A stretch of 64,000 nucleotides of DNA from Chamaea fasciata. Its lineage: Eukaryota; Chordata; Aves; Passeriformes; Sylviidae. The position numbers were made by a program, and so were the translations under genes. Numbering within the stretch: position 1 is the stretch's first letter; each line of letters starts with the position of its first letter. The stretch is from contig JARCOQ010000006.1 in assembly GCA_029207755.1 (NCBI GenBank), positions 1,466,846 through 1,530,845 of the forward strand, read 5' to 3'. The notes beneath the pieces are model-generated. The model was given only the letters and a program-made list of their open reading frames with translations. It was not told the DNA's origin and searched no databases. This document shows, one piece after another, positions 52,440 through 64,000 of this stretch.

Positions 52440-52620
52440 TTGGAGCCCAATCCCAGTGGGATTGATTATTTATTATTTATTATTTATTATCTATTGTCTA
52501 TTACTTATTACTTATTACTTACTATGATTTATTTATTTATTTATTAGTGTAGAATTTTTATTGATAATTATTATTATTAATTATTATATCTATTGTTATA
52601 ATGGATAATAATCCCAGCGG
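52440..52620. repeat. (TTATT)n / (TTAT)n microsatellite
   Basis: TTATTTAT-type repeats, 52,464-52,545, followed by TTATTATTA-rich sequence. Confidence 0.9.
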
Positions 52621-52865
52621 GATTATCCTGGATTTCTTCTCCATCACCATCCTTGGATGACAGGAAGGGATTTTCCTGGTTTTCCATCGCCCTCCACGGA
52701 TGATGGGAAGGGCTTTTCCCGGTTTTCCTGTGCTGAGGATATCCGGGAGAAGGGATGGGATGTGCTCTGGGTTTGGTGCCTCTGATGGGGTCGTGATGGT
52801 TGTGGCTTGGAAATTCGTCATTAAATAGTGATCACCATTAATGAAATCTTCTTAATAATGGTATT

Positions 52866-52868
52866 TAA

Positions 52869-52927
<59 letters not shown>

Positions 52928-52990
52928 TTAGTGATAATAATAACAAAATAAATATAATAATAAATATAATAATATTAATAATAATATTCT
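52866..52990. repeat. (AAT)n microsatellite
   Basis: About 20 perfect AAT units, then imperfect ones. Confidence 0.95.
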
Positions 52991-53269
52991 GGCCTATCCA
53001 TCCCTTCCCTGCCAGGTCTGGCATAGCTTCTCTCAATTCAGTAACTAATAATTCCAAATATTCAGTAAATAATAATAAACCAGGAAGTAATTCCCGTTTT
53101 TCCAGCCCTTTTTTATGGAGCCAACCCATTTGGGATTTGGGGGGGATCCTGCTGCCAGGTGAGGGGAAATCGGCGTTCCGGGATTTTTTTGTGGCGGTGG
53201 GATAGCGGGATTTCGGCGAGGAGGAGGATTTGGGGTGGGATTGGGCTGTGCCGTCGTCGGGAGAAAAGT

Positions 53270-54130
53270 GGCCTCGGGGTCCCTGTTCCCAAGGTCCCGG
53301 TGTCACCTCCACGGAGTTGGGAGTGACGTGGGTGGACACTGCGGGGACAGCTTTGTCCCCCTGGTGAGGGTTTCCCTTTTCCAGTGTCCCTTTCCCTGGG
53401 ATTCCTCCTCTTGGGGTTCCCCTTCCCGGGATTTCTCTTCCCGAGGTCCCAGTGTCACCTCCACGGAGCTGGGACAGTCCCAGGTGGCTTGGCCATGTCA
53501 CTCTGCGGGGACAGCTTTGTCCCCATGGTGAGGGGTCCCTTTTCCCAGTGTCCTTCTTCCTGAGGTCCCTCTTCCCAAATCCCTCTCCTTGGGGTCTCTT
53601 TTCCCGGGATTTCTCTTCCCGAGTTTCCAGAGTCACCTCCACGGTGCCAGGAGGGTCACGGGTGGGCTTGGCGGTGTCACACTGCGGGGACAGCTTTGTC
53701 CCCAACACAGGCAGCCACTGATGGGTCCCTCTTCTTGGGGTCCCTCTTCCAGGGATTCCTGGAAGAATATTCCTCTTCCCAGACTTTCTGGGATTTCTCT
53801 TCCCGAGGTCCCTGTGTCACCTCCAAGGTGCCAGGAGGTGACACGGGTGGGCTTGGCCATGTCACGCTGTGGGGACAGCTTTGTCCCCCTATTGAGGGAT
53901 CCCTTTTCCCAGTGTCCCTTTTCCTGGGATTCCTCTTCCAGGGGTTCCTCTTCCTGGGATTTCTTTTCCTGGGATTCCTCTTCCAGGGGTTCCTCTTCCT
54001 GGGATTTCTCTGTCCCAGTGTCACCTCCACGGAGCCGGGGCAGTCCCAAGTGACTTGGCCGTGTCACACCACGGGAACAGCTTTGTTCAGGGTCCCTTTT
54101 CCCAGTGTCCCAGTGTCACCTCCACAGATC
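53270..54130. repeat. ~150-205 bp degenerate tandem repeat
   Basis: Six copies marked by GTGTCACCTCCACGG (about 53,300, 53,450, 53,632, 53,815, 54,020, 54,114), most followed by ACTGCGGGGACAGCTTTGTC. Confidence 0.88.
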
Positions 54131-54299
54131 CATGAGGAACCGTGCGGAGCAGGAGCAGAGGATTCCAGGGAGTTGGGAGCTGCCCAGAAATTCCCTTTTT
54201 CCCAGGATTGTTCTTCCTGCCGTGCCGGTGGCATCTCCAGAGAGCCGGGAGTGACAGGGGCAGGCCTGGCAGTGCCATGAAAAGGGACAGGAGGTGTGT

Positions 54300-55075
54300 C
54301 CCTGGCAGGGGATCCCTCTTCCCAAATCCCACTTCTCAAACCTCCCCTTCCCAAATCCCCCTTCCCAAATCCCCCATCCCAGGATCCCAAATCCCTCTTC
54401 CCAAATCCCATTTCCCAGGATCCCAAATCCCTCTTCCCAAATCCCCCTTTCCCAAATCCCACTTTCCCAAATCCCTCTTCTCAGATCCCTCTTCCCAAAT
54501 CTCCCTTTCCAAACCCCCTTCCCAAATTCCCCTTTACAGGATCCCTCTTCCCAAATCTGCCTTCCCAAATCCCATTTCCCATTTTCCCAACTCCCCCTTC
54601 CCAAATCCCCCTTTCCCAAATCCCCCTTTCCCAGGATCCCAAATCCCTCTTCCCAAAAATCCCTCTTCCCAAACTTCCCCTCCCAAATCCCCTTTCCCAA
54701 ATCCCTCTTCCCAAAATCCCTCTTCCCAAATCCCACATCCCAAATCCTCCTTTCCCAAATCCCCCTTTTCCCAATCCCCTTTCCCAAATCCCTCTTCCCA
54801 AATCCCCCTTCCCAGGATCCCCCTTTTCCAAATCCGTTTTTCCAAATCCCTTTTTCCAAACCCCCCTTTCCCAATTCCCTCTTCCCAAATCCCCCTTCCC
54901 AAATCCCATTTCCCAGGATCCCAAATCCCCCTTCCCAAATCCCATTTCCCAGGACCCCAAATCCCCCTGCCCAAATCCCCCTCCTCAGGATTCCTCTTCC
55001 CAAATCCCCCTCCCTAAGTCCCATTTTCCCCAATCCCTCTTCCCAAATCCCATTTTTCCCGAATCCCATTTCCGT
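54300..55075. repeat. CCCTCTTCCCAAAT short-unit array
   Basis: Irregular 9-17 bp units (CTTCCCAAATCCC) with interspersed CCCAGGATCCCAAATC blocks; about 55 copies. Confidence 0.93.
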
Positions 55076-55757
55076 GGCCACACGTTTGTCCCCGTCGGGC
55101 ACAGAGGGCGTGCCCGGCAGGTCGCCGGGCTCGGGAGGTCACAGCCTTTCCTCAGGGATGAAAATTCCCATTTTTTTCCCCTCCTCTCCGCTGCCTTCAT
55201 CCATCCCCGGGTGAGAAAATTCCCGCCCCTGTCGCATCCCCTCGGCTCTCCCCCTTTCCCTCCTTCATTCCCTGTCTCCTTAAATTCCTTTCCCGCCTTT
55301 TCACACCGTTTTTTGCTTGGTTTTTTTTTGGTTTTCCTTCCCCGCAGCCAATTCTCAGTTCCCAGAACCTTCCCGACTCCCTGATTTATTTTTTTTCCCC
55401 CCCCAGAATTCCCAAAATTCCTCCTCTTCCCCCTCAGGGTGCGACTCCCCGGGGCTGGTTTCACGCTCAGGCGTCGCCCTTTTTCCTGATTCCTGGTTTT
55501 TTTTAACAGCCAGGATGTTTTCCTCAGGAATTCCGAGAGCTTTAAACCGAATTTTCCAAGCGCCCTTTTTTTGGGGGTTGGAATGTGCTGATCCCACCTG
55601 GATGCGACCTGGAGAGGGAAAAGTCTCTGCCAGCCCCACCCAAACTGGGATAAATCCAACTTCCGCAGCAAAATCCCAGGATTTTTGGGGCGATTCATTC
55701 CCAGAATTTCGGGAATTTTAGTGGTGGATCCCAACCAGCAGCATCTTCCTGGCTTTT

Positions 55758-55955
55758 TATTTCTATTTCTATTTCTATTTCTATTTCTATTTCTATTTCT
55801 ATTTCTATTTCTATTTCTATTTCTATTTCTATTTCTATTTCTATTTCTATTTCTATTTCTATTTCTATTATTTCTATTTCTATTATTTCTATTTCTATTA
55901 TTTCTATTTTTATTTCTATTTTTATTTCTTTTATTTTTATTTTTATTTTCTTGGG
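55758..55955. repeat. (ATTTCT)n microsatellite
   Basis: About 18 perfect hexamers, then degenerate ATTATTTCT and TTTTATTTCT units. Confidence 0.96.
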
Positions 55956-56269
55956 ACAAGAGACAGATTTTTTTTTTTTCCAGCCTCTCCCTGGGCTGGC
56001 TTTTAATTCCAAAACCAGCTCCTGACTTTTTCCCTGTGGATTTGCCGGGAACCCTGAAGGAAAAAGGGGCCACCAGGGCTTGAAATTTTTTTTTTTCCTT
56101 TTTTTCTTTTTTTTTTTTCTTTTTCTTTTCTTTTTTTGTTTTCTGCCTGTGGATGTTTGGGAAGAGGGGAGGAGCGGGGGGAAGGATGATTCATCCCCGG
56201 CGAGGAGGGAAATGTGACGAGATGGGAAGAGACACGGTGTGATCGCAGCTGGAATGCTGCAGCCCAACA

Positions 56270-57035
56270 TTCCCGGGAGCCCGGGCTGGGATCTTGCAAA
56301 AATCCGGCTGGAAATAGGGGGAAAATAAAGGAAAAAAAAAAATTATGATCGAGGGAGCTGAGCTGCGATTTTGCAAAAATCCGGTTGGAAATAAGGAAAA
56401 AAATAAGAAAAAGGGAAGATTTAGGGAGCTGCGCTGGGATTTTTCAGAAATCCCGCTGGAAATAGGGGAAAAATAAAGAAAAAAAAAAAAAAGAAGATTT
56501 AGGGAGCTGGGCTGCAATTTTGCAAAAATCCCGCTGGAAATAAGGAAAAAAATAAGAAAAAAAGGAAGATTTTGGGAGCCGGGCTGGGATCTTGCAAAAA
56601 TCCTGCTGGAAATAGGGGAGAAATAAGAAAAAAAATAATATTTAGGGAGCTGCGCTGGGATTTTTCAGAAATCCCGCGGGAAATAGGGGGGGAAAAAGGA
56701 GATTTAGGGAGTGGGATTGGGATCTTGCAAAAATCCTGCTGGAAATTGGGGGGGAAAGGAGATTTTGGGAGCCGGGCTGGGATCTTGCAGAAATTCTGCT
56801 GGAAATAAGGAAAAAAAATAAGAAAAAAATGAAGATTTAGGGAGCTGCGCTGGGATTTTGCAGAAATTCTGCGGAAACGGGGAAAAATGGAGATTTTGGG
56901 AGCTGGGCTGGGATCTTGCAAAAATCCTCCTGAAAATAGGGGTGGAAAAAGGAGATTTAGGGAGTGGGATTGGGATCTTGCAAAAAATTCCTGCTGGAAA
57001 TTGGGGAAAAAAAATAAAAATAGGGAGATTTAGGC
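56270..57035. repeat. ~70-110 bp tandem repeat
   Basis: Ten or so copies of GATTTAGGGAGCTGGGCTGG, then GATCTTGCAAAAATCC, then an A-rich linker of variable length that causes most of the size variation. Confidence 0.9.
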
Positions 57036-57139
57036 TCTGATTTTACTCTCCCGGCAGCCGATCCCGCCGTTTGGCAGAGCTGGAGGCAGGAGGGGTTGGG
57101 GAGTGAGGGATTTGGGATTATTTTTTTTTTTGGCTCCAG

Positions 57140-57800
57140 GAGTGAGGGATCAGGCTGGGAGAGAGGGAATCACCCAGAGGAGAGGAGGGGATCACCCGAA
57201 AAAAAAAAAAAAAAACTGATGGGAATCGCCCAGGAGTGAAAATGAGATGATCCAGGGAAAACGGGGATCACGCAGGAGAAATGGGGATTTCCTGGAGGTG
57301 AGGGTGGGATCATCCAGGGAGGGCTGGGATCGCTCGGGGGAGATGGAAAAACACACAGGGAAGAGGGGGATCAGTCCAGGGAAAACGGGAATCACCCAGG
57401 GGAGAGCAGGGATCGCTTAGAGGAGAAGGGAAATCATCCAGGGAGAGCTGGGATCACCCAGGAAAGGTGGGAATCGCCTGGAAGTGAGGGTGGGATCAGC
57501 CAGGAAAATTGGGAATCACCTGGAAGTGAGGGTGGGATCAGCCAGGAAAATTGGGAATCATCTGGAAGTGAGGATGGGATCATCCAGGGAGAGCAGGGAT
57601 CACCCAGGAAGGATGGGAATCACCTGGAAGTGAGGGTGGGATCACCCAGAGAAGTTGGGAATCACTTAGAGGAGAAGGAAAATCATCCAGGGAAGATGGG
57701 AGTCACCAAGAAATCATGGGAATCACCCAGAAAAGTTGGGAATCACCTGGAAGTGAGGGTGGGATCACCCAGAGGAGAGAGGGATCAGCCAGGAGAGCGG
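57140..57800. repeat. ~40-bp degenerate repeat
   Basis: Units such as GGGAATCACCTGGAAGTGAG and GGTGGGATCAGCCAGGAAAA, about 16 copies. Confidence 0.88.
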
Positions 57801-57884
57801 GAGGGAATTTCGGAGCCGCTCCTGCTCCTTCCACCCATCCAGGGAATTCCTCTTCCCTCCCGGATCCACATTTGCCTCCCGGTG

Positions 57885-57945
57885 CTTTTCCCTAATTAAT
57901 CCACGGATACGATTAAGGTTCGAGGAGTTTAATTAACCTGAGGAA
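57885..57945. promoter_or_regulatory. Candidate homeodomain-site cluster in VAX2 intron 2
   Basis: TAATTAAT at 57,893-57,900 and TTTAATTAA at 57,928-57,936 flank GGATACGATTAAGG, in a short unique, lower-GC patch between repeat arrays. Homeodomain proteins bind TAATTA cores. Regulatory function is inference. Confidence 0.3.
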
Positions 57946-58309
57946 TGTTTCCATCGGGGAATATTTCCATGGAGAGCTCGGAGGTCCTTGGGATGAGCTG
58001 GGGAGTGGCGGGACCATCCCAAACCCATCCCAAATCCTGAGGGCAGCTCAAATCCACGGAAATTTTTTTCTGGGAAAACCCATGGGATTCCTGATTGGGA
58101 AAAGTGCCCCTTCCCAGGGTCATTATGGGATGGAAAATCCCAGGCAGAGGAGGCAGAAGGACCCTGGGGGGACAGGGGAGGGGCAGAATTCCCATAAATC
58201 CCGATGGGATGGGATTGGGATGGGATGGGATGGGATGGACGAAGGGATTTGCTCTCGGGGTCAGGAATTCCATGCCAGGCCCAGGTTGAGGTGACCCCGG
58301 TGTTTTCCC

Positions 58310-59380
58310 GCCCTTTTTCGGGCCAGGACAGCGAGGTGACAGTCGGGACAAGTCCCAGGTTGTGCCAGGGAAGGTTTAGGTTGGATTTTTTGGGGAAAAT
58401 TCCTACATGGAATGGGTTTTCCAGCTGCCCAGGGCAGGGGTGGATCCCTGTTCCTGTGGGGATTTACCAGCCCCGTGGATGTGGCATTTTGGGGACATGG
58501 TGGTGGCTTTGGTGGGTGTGGCACTTTGGGGATGTGGTGGTGGCCTTGGTGGGTGTGGCAGTTTGGGGACATCATGGTGGCCTTGGTGGATGCGACGTGA
58601 TGGTGACCTTGGCGGATGTGGCACTTTGGGGACATGGTGGTGTCCTCGGGGGATGTGGTACTTCAGGGACATGGTGGTGGCTTTAGTGAATGTCACATTT
58701 TGGTGGCCTTGGTGGATGTGACATGGTGGTGGCCTTGGTGGATGTGGCACTTGGAGACATGGTGGTGGTGGCCTTGGTGGGTGTGGCACTTTGGGAGCAC
58801 GGTGGTGGCCTTAGTGGGTGTGGCACTTGGGGACATGATGATGGCCTTGGTGGATGTGGTGCTTTGGGGACATGGCGGTGGTGGCCTTGGTGGATGTGAC
58901 ATGGCGGCGACCTTGGTGGATGTGGCACTTTGGGGACATGGCGGTGACCTTGGTGGGTGTGACATGGTGGTGGCCTTGGTGGATGTGGCACTTTGGGGAC
59001 ACAGTGGTGGCCTTGATGGATGTGACATGGCGGTGGTGGTGGCCTTGGTGGATGTGGCACCTGGAGACATGGTGGTGGTGGCCTTGGTGGGTGTGGCACT
59101 TTGGGGACATGGTGGTGGCTTTGGTGGATGTGACACTTGGGGACACAGTGGTGGCCTTGGTGGATGTGGCACTTTGGGGACATGGCGGTGACCTTGGTGG
59201 GTGTGACATGGTGGTGGCCTTGGTGGATGTGACAGTTTGAGGACATGGTGGCGGTGGCCTTGGTGGATGTGACATGGCGGTGGCCTCGGTGGATGTGGCA
59301 CTTGGGGACCTTGGCAGTTCTGGATCCAGGAGCCTCCAAGAGTTTTTCCATCCCAAATGATCCCATAATTCCGTGATTTC
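58310..59380 (+). mobile_element. CR1 element with internal minisatellite expansion
   Basis: Left flank 58,320-58,485 is CR1 in order: TTGTGCCAGGGAAGGTTTAG, GGTTGGATTTTTTGGGGAAA, CAGCTGCCCAGGGCAGGGGT. Then the next CR1 segment, GATGTGGCACTTTGGGGACA followed by TGGTGGTGGCCTTGGTGG, is repeated about 20 times with 36-48 bp spacing to 59,310. The right end resumes CR1 with TTTTCCATCCCAAATGATCC and CATAATTCCGTGATTTC, the CR1 3' terminus. Confidence 0.88.
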
Positions 59381-59564
59381 TGCTGGCAAATCCATGGGAT
59401 TCTCCCGATGTCCCCACGGGCTCCATCCGGACCTTCTTGGGGACAACTCCTGGGCCACCCTCCAACTCCATCCCTGCCGGTGGCCCCACATCCCCTGGAG
59501 CATCCTGGGATTCCCAGCATGGAGCAGAACATCTGGGAAAGGCCGGCAAGGTCTATTTATAGCC

Positions 59565-59605
59565 CGGCAATTAAGAGGAGGCCGTTAAAAATTAATCACC
59601 TCGGC
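59565..59605. promoter_or_regulatory. Second AT-core patch in VAX2 intron 2
   Basis: CAATTAAGAGGAGGCC and AAAAATTAATCACC in a unique stretch; same reasoning as for 57,885-57,945. Confidence 0.22.
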
Positions 59606-59824
59606 TCGTTAGCGGGGACAGGACGAGGGGACGGGGGCTGGGGCTGCCACGGGTTTTCCTCTCCTGGGAAAAAGAAACAAAATAAAAAGCAGGAAAGAGG
59701 ATGTTGGGAAGAGCTGGGAGCCCCAAACCCCCCGTGGTTCCCACTTCCCTCTGGATTGGGACACTCCGGAAGTGACGGGATCCACCCAAGGTGGATTTTG
59801 GATCATCCAAAGGGCAGGGTTGGG

Positions 59825-60030
59825 ATCTCGGGAAGGAATTCCTGCCTGGGAGGGTGGGGAGGGGCTGGGCTGGAATTCCCAGATTCCCAGGGGCTGCCCC
59901 TGGATCCCTGGGAATGCCCAAGGCCAGGTTGGATCAGCCTGGGATAATGGGAATTGTCCCTACCCTTGGAAAAAAAGCTTTTAGGTTCTTCCCGACCCAA
60001 CCCAGTTGGGAATTCTGGGCTCTTTCCTGA
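59825..60030 (+). mobile_element. CR1 3' end
   Basis: Sense CR1: GGAATTCCTGCCTGGGAGGG, GGGAATGCCCAAGGCCAGGT, then TTTTAGGTTCTTCCCGACCC and CCAGTTGGGAATTCTG as terminus. Confidence 0.84.
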
Positions 60031-61545
60031 GGGGTTTCCATCCATCCTTCCCTCCATCCCTTCTGCCGGAGCTTTTTCGGGATGGGATGAACTCTCCCAC
60101 CCTCTTCTCCTGGAGCATTTCCCTGACTCACTTCCAGGAGGGATCTGGGCAATTCCAGAGGATCTGAGCTCCCACAGCTGCTAAATCCTTGGGAATTGGT
60201 GGGGGACATCATCCCGAACAATCCCACATTTAACGGGATCGGGTCACACCCAGATGCTGAACACACGCGGAATGGACGGGGGATCCTAAATTTCCTGGTG
60301 CCCACAGGAAATTCCCGGGATTTGGGCACCTCCAGCAGGTGCTGGATCCATTCCCACATCCCTGCGTCAGAGCACGTTCCTGGAGCAAACCCAGCTCACG
60401 TGGCCCCGCTAATCCCGGCTCTTCCGGGGGGGGGACAATAAAGCCGGGCCTAAGTGGGCACACCGCGGTGACACAGCCCTGGAGACTCCCAAATTCCGGC
60501 ATTGTGATCCCAGAAACCCGACCAGGCAGCTGGGCTAGAGGGGGGATAAATTCGGGATTTTTGGGGAGCGTTCCTAAAAAGAAAAAAGGGAATAATTCAC
60601 CGAGATTTTTGTCATTAAGGATTTACGATTCCCTCCCCCCCCCAAAACAAAAATCAAATCCCGGGATTTCAGACTTTCTGAAGGGAAATTTTGATTCCCG
60701 ATGAAGCCGAACTGGGTTTGATTCCCAGAGTAATCCCAGCATCCTCCAAGTGGATTTAATTTAAATGTTTTCCTGAAAAAAAAATGATGGGATTTGGGTT
60801 TGGTGATGGGTTTTGCGAGTTTTGGAGCTGATCCCGATGCTGGGGCTGGAATTCTCACCCACACGTCCCATCAAAACCCTTGGGATTTCATGGAGGGTGT
60901 CCTCACCCATCCCAGCATTCCCAAAACCCCAAAATCGTGAGAATTCCCCTTCAGCTTCGCCGTCATCTCCAAATTTTCCATTTCCAAAGCTCACCGGAGC
61001 ACCCGCCAGCTTCCCTGGCCTCAAAACCGGGAATATCCAGAATTTTGGAGCAGAAACCGGACACGGGCTTGGAATTTTCGATCGGTGGCGGGAAAGGGGC
61101 TCCCGGATGAGGGGCAGGGGCAATTCCTGCCGCGCTGGTGGCTGGAAATGGCTGGAAATGCGTTTCCGAGGGCCGTGGAGGAGGGTTCGGAATGGTTGGC
61201 GCAGCGGGATGCGCCGGAATGGCGGCCGAGGGATGAATCCATCCGTGCTCGGCACGGGGAGAGGCGGAAAGGTCACGGAGCCGCGGGTTCGGGCAGCGAT
61301 CCCGACGGATTTACACAACGCCGGGATCCGGGATCCGAGCCCCAGTGGGGCTGGAGAGAGGAGGGAAAGGAGGGAAATGAGGAAAAGGAGGAGGAGGAGG
61401 AAGGTGGCGGCTCCCAACGGGCGTCAGCTGCCGGCGGTCGGGAGCTAATCCCGGCCAATTCCCGCTCGGCAGCCAGGAATAGCGCGGGATGGCGGAGCCG
61501 GGGGCCACACGTGTGCCAGGAGCGCGTGACGGCGCCGGGGTCAAC
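60031..61545. other. Unique part of VAX2 intron 2
   Basis: About 1.5 kb without arrays. A 218-codon open frame on the - strand (60,761-61,417) starts with a leucine-rich run but has no splice context or recognisable domain. Confidence 0.45.
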
Positions 61546-61548
61546 GGC

Positions 61549-62040
61549 GGGGCAGGGCTGCCCAAAACAAACACGGCTAAAAAACCCCAAACGCGGCCCC
61601 GGAGCGGCGGAGCGGGGTGGGGATTGTCGCGTTCGGCGGATAAACGCCGGGAGAACGCGCTCCGGTGGTTTTTTTGGGAATGGTTTTTTTGGGATGGATG
61701 GATGGGGTCAGGAGCAGAGCAGGGTTGGCGAAAAATAAACACCGTTAAAAATCCCAAAACATGGCCCCAGCCCCGGAGCCGGGAAGCAGGGTGGAGATTG
61801 TCCTGTTCGGCGGATAAACGCCGGGAGAACGCGCTTCCGTGGTTTTTTGGGAATGGGTTTTTGGATGGGTGGATGGATGAATGAGGTCGGAGCCAGGGCA
61901 GGACTGCCCAAAAATAAACACCGTTAAAAATCCCTAAACATGGCCCCAGTCCCGGAGTCACAAAGCAGGGTGAGGATTGTCGTGTTCGATGGATAAACAC
62001 TGGGAAAACACGCTCCGGTTGTTTTTTGGGAATGCGGGAG
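61549..62040. repeat. ~177-bp tandem repeat, three copies
   Basis: Units marked by GTTCGGCGGATAAACGCCGG at 61,631 and 61,805 and by a diverged GTTCGATGGATAAACACTGG at 61,984. Each also has AAATAAACACCGTTAAAAAT-like and TTTTTTGGGAATGG blocks. CpGs present in copies 1 and 2 are often TG or CA in copy 3. Confidence 0.9.
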
Positions 62041-62227
62041 CGCCGGAATCTGTGTGGTGTTGATATTCCTGGGCAGGGATGGGGGTTTGGGATCTCAGTG
62101 AGGAGCAACGGGGAGCAATGCCCATCACAGCTTGGCCCTGACACAACGGGAAGCAGAGGATGAGGATGGAAAACGGGAGCCATAATGAGGGGAGGAAGCT
62201 TCCGGTGCCATCTGTGCGCTGACGTGG

Positions 62228-62315
62228 GATGGACAGATGGACGGAGGGACGGATGGATGGATGGATGGATGGATGGAGGGATGGATGGATGGATGGATGG
62301 ATGGATGGATGGATG
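62228..62315. repeat. (ATGG)n microsatellite
   Basis: About 19 tetramers, interrupted by AGGG. Confidence 0.95.
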
Positions 62316-63111
62316 GAGACCCCTCAGGAAAGAACCACCGAATCCCAGTTACTGGGCCGAAAACCAGCAAAAATTTCCGGATCCATCATCTCCCACCCTT
62401 TGCCTTCCCAGATAACGGTTTCGCGTCAGGATTCCCTTCTTGGGAATTATTCTCTTTGTGGCTCCGAGGTGGTTGGGGAAGGGCAGGGATGGGAGCAGCA
62501 GCCCCGCGTCTCCGGAGAAGGAATCCCGGGATACGGCGCTCTCCGAGGTCATGGAACAGCATTCCAGGGATCCAACCCCTCGTGGGCTCCATCCCGATGC
62601 TGACGGCCCTGGAAAACCAGGATGGAGCTGATGTCGTGGGCTCCAGATAATTCTGTGGGCTCCAGATAACACCGTGCTCCCATTTCTTTTATTTTTATTT
62701 TTATTTTCATTTTTATTTTTTATTTCCCATCTTCATGCGCTGCTTCCCGCATCCTGCCTGGGATCAGGGAATCAGGATGATGTGGGAGGCGTGACCCCAT
62801 CCCAAGGCTCCGGGTCGGGAAGCTCATCCGACCCCTCAGATTTGTAAATCCTTAACCATAAAAATGTCGGTGAATTATTCCCGTATTTTTTTTTTTGTCC
62901 ATCAGTTCGGATGCGGCTGGATCCGAACTCCCCGGAGCACATTCCGAGCGCGGTGACATTTGGGATGACATTCCAGGTGCCAGGGAGCAGGGCAGGCCTT
63001 CCTGCATTCCGGGAGTCGAAGGGATGAATCCACAGGGAAAGGATCCGTGGGAGGAGGAGAAATCTGGGGGGGGGGGGGATCTCGGGGACTCGTTCGGTGG
63101 TGGAATAGGGA

Positions 63112-63242
63112 GTGGGAAAATAAAATAAAATAAAATAAAATAAAATAAAATAAAATAAAATAAAATAAAATAAAATAAAATAAAATAAAATAAAATAAAA
63201 TAAAATAAAATAAAATAAAATAAAATAAAATAAAATAAAATA
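63112..63242. repeat. (AAAAT)n microsatellite, about 25 units
   Basis: A perfect pentamer run. It opens an AT-rich terminal region. Confidence 0.97.
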
Positions 63243-64000
63243 GAGAAGAAAATATAAAACATAAATGTAAATAGAAAATATTGTACAATAAAATAGAAAA
63301 TACATAGAATAAAATATATAATATAAACTATAAAAGATGGAATATAAAATATAAAATATGGAATATGGAATATCAAATATGGAATACACAATAAAAATAT
63401 AAAAAACTGAAAGCGGATTGGCTGAGGGTAAAGGAATAGAATGTAATAAAAGGTGGAAAGTAACATACAGTAGAGTAAAGCAAAATAAAAATAGAGTAGG
63501 AGAGGACAAAATAAAATAAAGTGGAAGAGAATTCTAAAAATTTAATAGAAGACAAGAGAATAAAAGAATTAAATTAAATTTTTAAAAATTCCGTTAAAAA
63601 CTTAAAGGAAAATAAAAGAAAATACTTTAATAATAAAATAATTTAAATATACCAAAACAATAAAATAAAAATATACTAAAAGAATAAAATTAAAATATAC
63701 TAAAATAACAAAATAATAAAAATCAGAATAAAATGATCAAATAAAAAAAATAAAATAATACTGTAATAAGATAATAAAGGAAAAACCTCAATATCAATAC
63801 CACAATATATAAGTATATAATCTATATTAAAATATATATATACTATAAAATATCATAAAAAATATACAATACATTGTAATTACAATAAATGCATCATATA
63901 CTGCATATGTGCATTATGTATTATGTATTAGTTATTTTTATAGTTGTATATTAATAATAGCCATTGCTCCATTTATAAAATAATATAAAACACCTGAATG
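63243..64000. other. AT-rich terminal region
   Basis: AAATA/TATAA-rich sequence, probably decayed from the neighbouring pentamer run, extending to the window edge. No exon is seen. Confidence 0.7.

Noticed and set aside
60761..61417. 218-codon - strand frame beginning with a leucine-rich run
   Set aside because: The run comes from AGG/GGA-rich sequence; the remainder has no recognisable domain or splice sites.
62228..62315. (ATGG)n as a regulatory element
   Set aside because: Plain tetranucleotide microsatellite.

Overview
The window is vertebrate nuclear DNA, almost certainly from a bird. Two recognisable multi-exon genes lie on the + strand with GT-AG introns. At least ten fragments of the avian non-LTR retrotransposon CR1 are present. 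The sequence is GC-rich and packed with minisatellites, as is typical of an avian microchromosome or a subtelomeric segment. A songbird is plausible but not shown. There are no bacterial-type operons, rRNA or tRNA genes.

Layout. 1-14.6 kb: upstream of the first gene, mostly tandem arrays (54-bp, ~62-bp, 31/32-bp, 18/36-bp and 35-bp units), an AT-rich island at 7.2-8.7 kb carrying a 100-bp satellite, CR1 pieces, and a 1.2-kb pure-pyrimidine tract. 14,661-34,444: a complete gene for sialoadhesin (SIGLEC1/CD169): signal peptide, one V-set domain, sixteen C2-set Ig domains, one membrane helix and a short tail, in 21 coding exons. All exon junctions from exon 1 to the start of the membrane exon are phase 1. 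The introns hold a different tandem array almost every time. 34.7-42.3 kb: intergenic, again nearly all minisatellite. 42.3-47.8 kb: CpG-island-like DNA around the first exon of the homeobox gene VAX2 (46,074-46,344). VAX2 exon 2, with homeodomain helices 1 and 2, is at 51,385-51,572. The remaining 12.4 kb is VAX2 intron 2; the last exon lies beyond the window.

Biology. Sialoadhesin is a macrophage lectin that binds alpha-2,3-linked sialic acid on other cells and pathogens through its first domain; the three key contact residues are present at exactly the mammalian spacing. VAX2 is a transcription factor of the ventral eye and forebrain. The two genes are unrelated in function and are only neighbours here.

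Main points for a second look: (i) exon 10 of sialoadhesin (Ig domain 9) has one extra C in a run of eight and is out of frame; (ii) a 49-base genomic A tract follows the sialoadhesin polyadenylation signal; (iii) the end of VAX2 exon 2 and its splice donor are duplicated 420 bp downstream; (iv) at 58.3-59.4 kb a CR1 element has grown a minisatellite inside itself, and at 28.0 kb another has expanded its 3' tail; (v) 20 copies of a 13-base core with variable spacers at 36.5-37.6 kb. No clearly new biological system was found; the unusual content is repeat biology.
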